Shown here: positions 1-6,408 of the stretch, piece by piece
Position numbering within the stretch: position 1 is the first letter of the stretch
Layout: each line of letters begins with the position of its first letter
NCBI RefSeq assembly: GCF_014648635.1
Contig: NZ_BMRM01000008.1
Location: 1-64,000, forward strand
Origin: Streptomyces cinerochromogenes
GTDB taxonomy: Bacteria > Actinomycetota > Actinomycetes > Streptomycetales > Streptomycetaceae
DNA: 64,000 nucleotides
Direction of reading: 5' to 3'
Made by a program: the position numbers and the translations under genes
The notes under the pieces: generated by a model
What the model was told of the DNA's origin: nothing
The model's database searches: none
The model's input: only the letters and a program-made list of their open reading frames with translations

Positions 1-651
1 AACTGGATCGGCACGATGTGGAAGGGATCGCTGTCCTTCGAGACACCGATGCTCTGGGTGATGGGGTTCCTCATCACCTTCGTCTTCGGCGGGCTCACCG
101 GCGTCATGCTCGCCTCCCCGCCGGTCGACTTCCACATCTCCGACAGCTATTTCGTCGTAGCCCACTTCCACTACGTGGTCTTCGGCACGGTCGTCTTCGC
201 GATGTTCTCCGGCTTCCACTTCTGGTGGCCGAAGTTCACGGGCAAGATGCTGGACGAGCGCCTCGGCAAGATCACCTTCTGGACGCTGTTCACCGGCTTC
301 CACGGCACCTTCCTGGTCCAGCACTGGCTGGGCGCCGAGGGCATGCAGCGCCGGATTCCCGACTACCTCGCGGCCGAGGGGCTCACCACGCTCAACACGG
401 TCTCCTCGATCTCCTCGTTCCTGCTCGGCGCCTCGCTGCTGCCCTTCTTCTACAACGTGTGGAAGACGGCCAGGTACGGCACGAAGGTCGAGGTCGACGA
501 CCCGTGGGGCTACGGCCGCTCCCTGGAGTGGGCGACCTCCTGCCCGCCGCCCCGGCACAACTTCGTCACCCTGCCGCGGATCCGCTCCGAGTCCCCGGCG
601 TTCGACCTGCACCACCCGGACGTACCGGAAAGGGAGTTGACCGCGCCGTGA
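1..651 (+). CDS. ctaD: Cytochrome c oxidase subunit I, C-terminal part (5' end outside window)
   Basis: The reading frame is open from the first base, so this is the 3' end of a longer gene. The visible ~216 residues hold several membrane helices and the motif HFHYVVFG, whose two histidines are the heme ligands conserved near the C-terminal half of heme-copper oxidase subunit I. The product is the catalytic subunit of the aa3-type terminal oxidase, which reduces oxygen and pumps protons across the cytoplasmic membrane. The tail after the last helix is short and polar, as in actinobacterial CtaD. The stop overlaps the next start in GTGA, so the two genes are probably translationally coupled. 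Streptomyces often carry more than one ctaD; which paralogue this is cannot be told from the fragment. Confidence 0.95.
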   Translation, partial: NWIGTMWKGSLSFETPMLWVMGFLITFVFGGLTGVMLASPPVDFHISDSYFVVAHFHYVVFGTVVFAMFSGFHFWWPKFTGKMLDERLGKITFWTLFTGFHGTFLVQHWLGAEGMQRRIPDYLAAEGLTTLNTVSSISSFLLGASLLPFFYNVWKTARYGTKVEVDDPWGYGRSLEWATSCPPPRHNFVTLPRIRSESPAFDLHHPDVPERELTAP

Positions 652-983
652 CGGCCCACGACGAACGGGACCTGGTCCGGCAGGTCGAGGGGCACCTGCT
701 GCTGGCCGCCGCCCGGGAGGAGGGCCGTACCGCAGCCGCACGCCTCGGTTCCCGGCTGGGCTGGCTCACCGACATCCAACGCCAGGAGCTGGAGCGGCAG
801 TTCGAGACCGAGTACCTGGCGCTGGCCCGGCTGTCGTGGTGCCGTACGGCCGAGCGGGCGGAGGAGCTGCGGCAGGCGTACGAGGCCCGGTACCGGGCGC
901 TGCGCGGAAGGCTGCTGGCCTGCGGTGTACTGGGGTGCGCGCTGCTGGCGGCGGCGGTCCTGCTGGTGTCGGCCGCCGCCTAG
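648..983 (+). CDS. Small single-pass membrane protein downstream of ctaD
   Basis: This encodes about 111 residues. The GTG start overlaps the ctaD stop (GTGA) and is preceded by a purine-rich site (GGAAAGGGAG). The first ~85 residues are charged and helical, rich in Glu, Arg and Ala, and look like an amphipathic or coiled-coil cytoplasmic segment. The last ~25 residues are one hydrophobic helix (around GVLGCALLAAAVLLVSAAA) that probably anchors the protein by its C-terminus. I do not recognise the family. The overlap with ctaD suggests co-translation and perhaps a role in oxidase assembly or stability, but that is inference from position only. Confidence 0.7.
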   Translation: MTAHDERDLVRQVEGHLLLAAAREEGRTAAARLGSRLGWLTDIQRQELERQFETEYLALARLSWCRTAERAEELRQAYEARYRALRGRLLACGVLGCALLAAAVLLVSAAA

Positions 984-1085
984 TACTGCAACGGTGGGAG
1001 CACCTCCGGCGCTGTGACCTCGCCGCCCGGCTGCGGGCCGGGACGGAGAGCACTGCGTGACCGCCGAGCAGCGGCACCCTCGTGC

Positions 1086-1697
1086 TCACTGCTCGCGCTC
1101 TTCGTCAGCCGCAGCATCCTGGTGGGGCGCGCCGCTCAAGGGGTGGTGAGTGCCGTCGCTGGTGTGGACCCAGATGAGGCAGTCGTGCCGGGAATCACGT
1201 TCGGCGTCCTGGTGTGTCCATGCGCGGCAGTGCTGTGGCATGCGTTGCTCGAACCGGTAACCGACGCGCTGGGCGAGCCGTAGCGAAGGCTCGTTGCCGG
1301 GTTCGATCTCCAACCAGACCCGGGGAACGGCGAGTTCGTCGTGGACCCACAGCGTCGCGGCGATCACGGCACGGGAGGCGATTCCCCTGCCGCGCTCTTC
1401 CGGCCGTACCCAGTACGCCAGCTCGGTGCTCCCCGGGTGCTCCGGCATCAGTCCGACGGCGCCGAGGAGCCGTCGACCCCGCAGGACGCCCAGGCAGAAC
1501 TGAGCTGCCGTGGCCGGGTCCCATGCGGCCAGCGCCGCTTGTGCGTCGCGCAGCGAGTACGGACCGACCGGACGAGCGCCCCACAAGGACCGTCCCGGCT
1601 CCCGGCTCGTGGCCTCGACGAGCAACGCCGCGTCGGTGGTGACCAAGGTACGAAGCCGCAGATCGCCAAGGTCCAGCTCCACGTCTGTGAACCGCAT
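1086..1697 (-). CDS. GNAT family N-acetyltransferase (RimJ/RimL type)
   Basis: This 203-residue protein has the GNAT fold of the RimJ/RimL subgroup. Visible marks are an N-terminal strand (LRLRTLVTTDAALL), the acetyl-CoA pyrophosphate-binding loop around residues 110-120 (RPEERGRGIASRAV, matching the R/Q-x-x-G-x-G/A pattern) and the following EIEPGNEPSLRLAQRVGYRFE segment typical of motif B. The substrate is unknown; the family acetylates ribosomal protein N-termini, amino acids or antibiotics. The ATG is preceded by a strong GAGGAGG site. The C-terminal ~30 residues are polar and probably disordered. It is transcribed in the same direction as the helical-repeat gene to its right, with a gap of about 96 bp. 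Confidence 0.85.
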   Translation of the reverse strand: MRFTDVELDLGDLRLRTLVTTDAALLVEATSREPGRSLWGARPVGPYSLRDAQAALAAWDPATAAQFCLGVLRGRRLLGAVGLMPEHPGSTELAYWVRPEERGRGIASRAVIAATLWVHDELAVPRVWLEIEPGNEPSLRLAQRVGYRFEQRMPQHCRAWTHQDAERDSRHDCLIWVHTSDGTHHPLSGAPHQDAAADEEREQ

Positions 1698-1793
1698 TGC
1701 AACCTCCTCTTGTTCGGCTGTTCGGCCCGCGAGCCGGTGGGAGCGCGGCCTGCCACCGCCGCGCGGATCGACCGCGTCGGAGCGCTCGGCGGA

Positions 1794-2474
1794 TCAGTCC
1801 TCGTGCACGAGCCAGCCGATGCGCAGTTCTTCCGCACCCGGGCGGAACGTCCGCACGAGCTCGGCGCGCTCGGGGTCGTCCTCGGGGAGGTTGTCGGCGA
1901 GGAGGGCCTGCGCGGCGATCGTCTGGGGCCGGGCGCCGAGTGCGGCGCGCAGGTGGAGCGAGCGGCGCAGCATCGACAACCGCTCCGTAGGCTCCTTGTG
2001 CGGGGCGAGGTGCCGGATGATGTACGACTCGAAGTAGCCGTCGCCGTACTTCGTTGCGACATCGAGAGCCGTCTCGTAGAGAGGGAGGGCGCCGGCCGGG
2101 TCCTCGTCGATGTTGTCCAGCAGGACGGCCCAGTGGTACTCGGCCCAGGCGCGCTGCTTCTCGTCGCCGGTCTCGATCGCCGCGCGGTAGCCGGCCTCGG
2201 CCACGGCGCGGTCGTCGGCGCGGGCGCCGCGCTGGAACAGCAGCCGACTGTAGGCCAGTCGACCCGTGAGCAAGTGCGCGGTGGGCGATGCGGGATCGAG
2301 CGCCGCCACCGCCTTCTCGGCCTCCTCGTGACCTTCGATCCGGAAGAACCAGCGGTCGACGGCGATCTCCGCGCGCAGCTCGGGATCGGCGTCCGGGCCC
2401 AAGGCGGCGAGCGCGGCGTCCCACTCCCCGAGCAGCTGAAGGCGACGAGCGATGTAGGTGTCATCAGATAGCAT
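1794..2474 (-). CDS. Helical-repeat (TPR-like) protein of unknown function
   Basis: This 226-residue protein is almost wholly alpha-helical. Repeated A/L/Y spacing in pairs of helices, for example around residues 75-150 (tracts such as AEYHWAVLLDN and ALPLYETALDVATKYGDGYFE), resembles tetratricopeptide repeats. Such proteins usually act as protein-protein scaffolds; no catalytic motif is visible. The start codon CAT (minus-strand ATG) shares two bases with the ATG of the divergent zinc-finger gene. No Shine-Dalgarno sequence precedes it, so the mRNA may be leaderless. A later start is possible but would cut into the first helix pair. Confidence 0.7.
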   Translation of the reverse strand: MLSDDTYIARRLQLLGEWDAALAALGPDADPELRAEIAVDRWFFRIEGHEEAEKAVAALDPASPTAHLLTGRLAYSRLLFQRGARADDRAVAEAGYRAAIETGDEKQRAWAEYHWAVLLDNIDEDPAGALPLYETALDVATKYGDGYFESYIIRHLAPHKEPTERLSMLRRSLHLRAALGARPQTIAAQALLADNLPEDDPERAELVRTFRPGAEELRIGWLVHED

Positions 2475-2508
2475 GGCGCCTACAGTAGGAAGCGGCGATG
2501 TAGGTGGT
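2449..2508. promoter_or_regulatory. Divergent start region with shared CATG and three TGTAGG/CCTACA motifs
   Basis: The start codons of the two divergent genes overlap in CATG (2472-2475). Around them are a 12-bp direct repeat GCGATGTAGGTG (2449-2460 and 2495-2506) and a central CCTACAGTAGG inverted repeat (2479-2489), so the hexamer TGTAGG or its complement occurs at 2453-2458, 2479-2484 and 2499-2504. Such clustered sites could be an operator, perhaps for the zinc-finger protein itself. That role is inferred. Confidence 0.4.
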
Positions 2509-3030
2509 CAAGTGCAATACGGTGACTACATTGGGAACGTGACGCGGCTGGCTGTCGAGCTGGCCAATACCGGGACCCTCGACCAGCACGGCGAACTGGT
2601 CGCCGCGTTCTTCGCGGAGCACGAGGTCACTCCGCCGCCGGGCGGTGACTACGGTGAGCTGCCGGACCTCGTGCGCACGGCCCTGGCGCAGTTGGTCGAC
2701 GGCGGCCCCCCCGAAGCCGTTCACCGTCTGCTGCGCGATTACCCGCCGGACATGCACCTGTCCGACCATGACGGCCTCGGCGGCTGGCACATCCACTTCA
2801 GCCGCAACGGCACCCCGGCCAAGCGCTGGGTCGGCCAGCTGGTCGCCGCCAAGCTCGCCCTGGTCGTGGCCGGGGATCCGGCGGTGACGCTGGGGCGATG
2901 CGGTGCGGTCGGGTGCGGAAACTACTTCGTGGACCAGTCACGGAACCGGACGCGTCGGTTCTGCTCCAACGCGTGCGCGAGCCGGACGACGGTCGCGGCT
3001 CATCGGGCCCGGACGGCGAAGAAGTCCTAG
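2473..3030 (+). CDS. CGNR-type zinc-finger protein, probable transcription regulator
   Basis: The protein has about 185 residues. The N-terminal ~130 residues (RLAVELANT onward) match the helical stress-response-like domain found in front of CGNR zinc fingers. The C-terminal ~45 residues are a treble-clef zinc knuckle: RCGAVGCGNYFVD, then SRNRTRRFCSNAC and SRTTVAAHR, giving four cysteines in the usual spacing. The namesake CGNR tetrad is replaced by CASR. Family members are thought to bind DNA. The ATG chosen overlaps the start codon of the divergent gene (CATG); GTGs at 2512 and 2539 are in frame and are alternative starts. No good Shine-Dalgarno precedes the ATG. Confidence 0.75.
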   Translation: MAPTVGSGDVGGQVQYGDYIGNVTRLAVELANTGTLDQHGELVAAFFAEHEVTPPPGGDYGELPDLVRTALAQLVDGGPPEAVHRLLRDYPPDMHLSDHDGLGGWHIHFSRNGTPAKRWVGQLVAAKLALVVAGDPAVTLGRCGAVGCGNYFVDQSRNRTRRFCSNACASRTTVAAHRARTAKKS

Positions 3031-3102
3031 TACCGCACCGGTGCCGGCCGCCCGCCTGTCGCGAGGAGGACGGCGCGGCGCCGGTGCTCTCGCGGCGCCG
3101 GA

Positions 3103-3122
3103 CCGGCCGGCGGCACGGCCGG
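3103..3122. terminator. Hairpin between convergent genes
   Basis: CCGGCCG and CGGCCGG form a perfect 7-bp stem around a 6-base loop, between the stops of the zinc-finger gene and the alcohol dehydrogenase gene. There is no T tract, which is common for Streptomyces terminators. Confidence 0.45.
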
Positions 3123-3135
3123 AGGACCCGGCCGG

Positions 3136-3151
3136 CCGGGGTGATCCCCGG
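3136..3151. terminator. Short hairpin just after the alcohol dehydrogenase stop
   Basis: CCGGGGTGATCCCCGG is a perfect 6-bp stem with a TGAT loop, three bases beyond the stop codon of the minus-strand alcohol dehydrogenase. With the neighbouring hairpin at 3103-3122 it could end transcription from both sides. Confidence 0.45.
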
Positions 3152-3153
3152 TG

Positions 3154-4179
3154 TCAGGCCATGGTGAGCACCATCCGGAAGCGGGCGGCGCCCGCGAGCA
3201 TCTTCGCGTACGCCTCTCCGGCCTGCTCCAGCGGCACCGTCTCGGTCATCGGGCGGATGCCGTGCAGGACGCTGAACGCCATGGTGTCCTCCACGTCCTG
3301 CGAGGTGCCGGACGGGTGCCCGCGCACCACGCGGCCGGACATGAGCAGCTGTGCCGGGCTGATGCCGAGCGGCGCGCTGTCCGCGCCGATGGCGACCAGT
3401 TCACCGCGGGGGGCCAGGCCGTCCACGGTGGCCGTGATCGCCTCGGAGTTCCCGGCGGTGGCCAGCACCACCTTGGCCCCGCCGAGCGCCTGCAGGGCCT
3501 CGGCGACCGGGGTGCCGGAGGTGCTGTCGACGTAGTGGTGGGCGCCCAGTTGCTTGGCGAAGCCGTCCTTCTCGGCGCCCCGGGCGATCCCGACGGTCTC
3601 GAAGCCCATGGCGACCGCGTACTGCACCCCGAGGTGCCCCAGGCCGCCGAGCCCGAGCACCGCGACCAGGTCCCCGGGCCGGGCGGAGCTGCGCCGCAGC
3701 CCGTTGAACGTGGTCACGCCCGCGCAGGCCATCGGTCCGGCGTCGTGCGCGGCCAGTCCTTCGGGAATGCGGGCGAGCGCGTCGGCGGGTGCGATCACCT
3801 TCTCGGCGAAGCCGCCGTCATAGGCCCAGCCCGGCACCTTCAGGTGCCGGCACACGATGAAGTCGCCCTCGCGGCAGGGCGTGCAGTGGCCGCAGCTGCC
3901 GCCGAACCAGCCCACGGCCACCCGGTCGCCGACGTGCCAGCCGTGCTCCCGCACCCCCTGGCCCAGCTCCTCGACGCGCCCGGCGATCTCGTGCCCGGGC
4001 ACCTCCGGGAAGGACACGCCGGGCAGTGAGCCGCCGAGGAAGAGGGCGTCGCTGTGGCAGATCCCGCACGCCTCGACGGCGATCCGCACCTGGCCGGGTC
4101 CCGGCTGCGGCACCTCGCGTTCGACCAGCTCGAAGGCGCCGCCCGGCTCGGCCACCTGCACGACTCGATAGGTGCTCAT
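3154..4179 (-). CDS. Zinc-dependent alcohol dehydrogenase
   Basis: This 341-residue medium-chain dehydrogenase/reductase oxidises alcohols or reduces aldehydes with NAD(H). Catalytic zinc ligands are visible as Cys in CGICHSD (~residue 38), His in GHE (~63) and Cys in MACAG (~150). The structural zinc site is the four-cysteine lobe CGHCTPCREGDFIVC (~95-110). The Rossmann motif GLGGLGHLG lies near residue 175. Length and layout match AdhA/AdhT-type cytosolic enzymes. The ATG has a GGAGAG site just upstream. It lies 109 bp downstream of the TetR gene on the same strand, so it may belong to that regulator's transcription unit. Confidence 0.92.
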   Translation of the reverse strand: MSTYRVVQVAEPGGAFELVEREVPQPGPGQVRIAVEACGICHSDALFLGGSLPGVSFPEVPGHEIAGRVEELGQGVREHGWHVGDRVAVGWFGGSCGHCTPCREGDFIVCRHLKVPGWAYDGGFAEKVIAPADALARIPEGLAAHDAGPMACAGVTTFNGLRRSSARPGDLVAVLGLGGLGHLGVQYAVAMGFETVGIARGAEKDGFAKQLGAHHYVDSTSGTPVAEALQALGGAKVVLATAGNSEAITATVDGLAPRGELVAIGADSAPLGISPAQLLMSGRVVRGHPSGTSQDVEDTMAFSVLHGIRPMTETVPLEQAGEAYAKMLAGAARFRMVLTMA

Positions 4180-4288
4180 GGGTCTCTCCCGAGTACGGGT
4201 ACGACGGTCCCCCGCACCAGCAGACCAGCTCCGGCCCGATCCCGCGCGCCGAGCCCGGGCGCATCCCCGCTGACCTGGGCGGGTCCGG

Positions 4289-4951
4289 TCAGGGGTGCCC
4301 GGGCCGCCAGCCCTCCGGCCGGAGCATCGCCAGCAGCAGCCGGACCAGTTCGTCCACCACCTCGTCGAGCGTGGCGTCCACCCAGCCGGCGGTCCAGTCG
4401 TGCAGCAGCCCGTTGACGCCGCCGATGAAGGCCGTGGCCGCGAGGCGGTAGTCGCGTGGCGCCGCCTCCCCGCGGGCCACGGCCGCGTCCGCCTCGGCGC
4501 GGATGAGGTCGACCCAGCGGGCGCGGCGGGCCAGGCGCTGTTCCTCCAGGCGCGGGCTGACCCCGATGATCTCCACGAACGCGATGCGGATGCGGCGCGG
4601 GTCGCTGGTGACGTCGTGGGCGTAGGCCCGGAAGAGCACGGTGGCGCGCTCGGCCAGCGGCAGGTCCCCGGCGGTGGCGAGGGCGTCGAGGACGGCCTGT
4701 TCGGCCCAGCCGTTGACCTCCAGGTGCAGGGCGGCGAGGACGTCCTCCAGGGTGCGGAACTCCTCGTAGAACTGGCGCGTGGACAGGCCCGCGGCCTGGC
4801 TCAGCGCGGCCACGGTGGTGCCCCGGTAGCCGGGGGTGCCGCCGAACAGGCGCAGCGCCGCGTCGAGGAAGCGGCGGCGGCGCTCGGCCTGCCGTTCCTC
4901 GGCGGACCGGCCGCCGTAGCGTCCCGTCGGCGCTCTGAGCCTGCCCCCCAC
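4289..4951 (-). CDS. TetR family transcriptional regulator
   Basis: The protein has 220 residues. A TetR N-terminal helix-turn-helix lies at about residues 25-70 (FLDAALRLFGGT, then TTVAALSQAAGLSTRQFYEEF), followed by a mostly helical ligand-binding domain. The GTG start was chosen because GGAGGG stands six bases ahead of it; the frame stays open further upstream but lacks a better site. It is divergent from the secreted propeller gene, with a perfect palindrome (5027-5042) between them, and is followed by the alcohol dehydrogenase. It probably represses one or both neighbours; the ligand is unknown. Confidence 0.88.
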   Translation of the reverse strand: MGGRLRAPTGRYGGRSAEERQAERRRRFLDAALRLFGGTPGYRGTTVAALSQAAGLSTRQFYEEFRTLEDVLAALHLEVNGWAEQAVLDALATAGDLPLAERATVLFRAYAHDVTSDPRRIRIAFVEIIGVSPRLEEQRLARRARWVDLIRAEADAAVARGEAAPRDYRLAATAFIGGVNGLLHDWTAGWVDATLDEVVDELVRLLLAMLRPEGWRPGHP

Positions 4952-5026
4952 GCGTCCCCCTCCGTCTCCCCCGCCGATCACCCCAATCTTGTCGTGCACA
5001 CATCTTGTCGAGAAGGCCCACCCCTC

Positions 5027-5042
5027 CTTACTTTTCAGTAAG
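5027..5042. promoter_or_regulatory. Palindrome between tetR and propeller gene, candidate TetR operator
   Basis: CTTACTTTTCAGTAAG is a perfect inverted repeat with 6-bp arms and a 4-base centre. It is AT-rich against very GC-rich surroundings, between divergent start codons. Size and place fit the operator of the adjacent TetR protein. Confidence 0.55.
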
Positions 5043-5093
5043 TTCACTGTGAAAGCACCCGTGTTCAGATTCCCCCGAGGAAAGAGAGCCGTC

Positions 5094-6347
5094 ATGGCTG
5101 CCTTAAGAACCAGGCACCTGTGCTCCGTGGCCGCCGCCCTCGTCCTGACCGCCGCCGCCCCGGCGACCGCCGCCTCCGCAAGCACAGCCGCCCCGGACGG
5201 GCTGCGCGAGGTGCTGTTCGTCGGCAACAACTGGGACGGCACCGCCGATGTCATCCGCTCCTCCGGCGACTTCGCCAGGATCGGCCGGATCGACGTCGTC
5301 CCGGACAAGGACGCGCGGATGGCGGAAATCAACGCGGATCCCGTCAAGTGGATCTACTTCCAGGCGATACGCAACAGCGTCGGCGAGGGCCACGACCAGC
5401 TCGCCGACGACATGTACACGACTCCGGACGGCCGGTCGGTGGTGGTGTCCCGGCCGAGTTTCGCGGACGTCGTCTCCATCGACCTGGCCACCGGAAAGGT
5501 CAACTGGCGCTTCCCCGTGGCCGGTTACCGCGCCGACCACATGGCGGTCTCCCCGGACGGCACCCGGGTGGCGGTCTCCGCCTCGACCGCGAACACCGTC
5601 CACGTCCTCGACATCGGCACCGGGAAGCAGCTGGGGTCGTTCAAGACCGGCGACAAGCCGCACGAGAACATCTTCACCAGGGACGGCAAGTACATCTGGA
5701 ACATGTCGATCGGTGACGTCAACACCGCGCTGGACGACCCGGGCTGGGACTGGACCAAGGGCGACCGGCGCATCACGGTCGTGGACGCCCGGACGTACCA
5801 GCAGGTCAAGGTCGTCGACATGCGGCAGCGGCTGGACGCCTACGGGCTGAAGGACTTCTCCGACGCGGTCCGCCCGGCCGTCTTCTCCCCCGACGAGTCC
5901 AAGCTGTACTTCCAGGTGTCGTTCTTCAACGGCTTCTTCGAGTACGACGTCGCCGGCGACAAGATCACCCGGATGAAGACGCTGCCGAAGAACCCGGCGA
6001 CCAGCGAGGACCGCACCACCTGGGTCAACGACTCGCGCCACCACGGCATCTCGATGAACCCCGAGGGCACCAAGCTGTGCGTGGCGGGCACCATGGACGA
6101 CTACGCGACCGTGGTCGACCGGGCCACGCTCCAGGAGGGGCCGCTGGTCACGACGTCCAAGCCGTACTGGGCGACGGTCAGCGGGGACGGCAAGGACTGC
6201 ATCGTCTCGGAGAGCGGCGCCGACCAGGTGACGGCGATCGACTTCGCCACCGGCAGGAAGGTGGCGTCGGTCCCCGTCGGCGACCATCCGCAGCGCGTCC
6301 GGCTGGGGCACGTCCCGTCCGACTGGACGGGGCCGAGCGGCGGCTGA
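5094..6347 (+). CDS. Secreted YVTN-type beta-propeller protein
   Basis: The product has 417 residues. An N-terminal signal peptide (about 28 residues, arginine-containing n-region then VAAALVLTAAAPATAA) is followed by a seven-bladed-type repeat region. Blades carry sequences such as DGRSVVVSRPSFADVVSIDLATGKV, broken here as YVTN-like strands with SPDG turns, seen repeatedly between residues 100 and 400. The family (YncE/surface-layer YVTN) has no single known activity; members bind ligands or DNA. The ATG is chosen for the GAGGAAAGAGAG site and signal peptide. Codon 4 is TTA, the rare leucine codon read by the bldA tRNA, and codons 5 and 7 are the rare AGA and AGG. Expression may therefore depend on development. 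Confidence 0.8.
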   Translation: MAALRTRHLCSVAAALVLTAAAPATAASASTAAPDGLREVLFVGNNWDGTADVIRSSGDFARIGRIDVVPDKDARMAEINADPVKWIYFQAIRNSVGEGHDQLADDMYTTPDGRSVVVSRPSFADVVSIDLATGKVNWRFPVAGYRADHMAVSPDGTRVAVSASTANTVHVLDIGTGKQLGSFKTGDKPHENIFTRDGKYIWNMSIGDVNTALDDPGWDWTKGDRRITVVDARTYQQVKVVDMRQRLDAYGLKDFSDAVRPAVFSPDESKLYFQVSFFNGFFEYDVAGDKITRMKTLPKNPATSEDRTTWVNDSRHHGISMNPEGTKLCVAGTMDDYATVVDRATLQEGPLVTTSKPYWATVSGDGKDCIVSESGADQVTAIDFATGRKVASVPVGDHPQRVRLGHVPSDWTGPSGG

Positions 6348-6360
6348 CGCCCGTCGAGCC

Positions 6361-6398
6361 GTGGCCTCCGGGGTGCCCCCACTCGCTCCGGAGGCCAC
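6361..6398. terminator. Bidirectional terminator between convergent genes
   Basis: GTGGCCTCCGG (6361-6371) and CCGGAGGCCAC (6388-6398) form a perfect 11-bp stem around a 16-base loop. It sits between the stops of the plus-strand propeller gene (6347) and the minus-strand glycosidase (6409). Confidence 0.75.
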
Positions 6399-6408
6399 AC
6401 CCGTGCCG

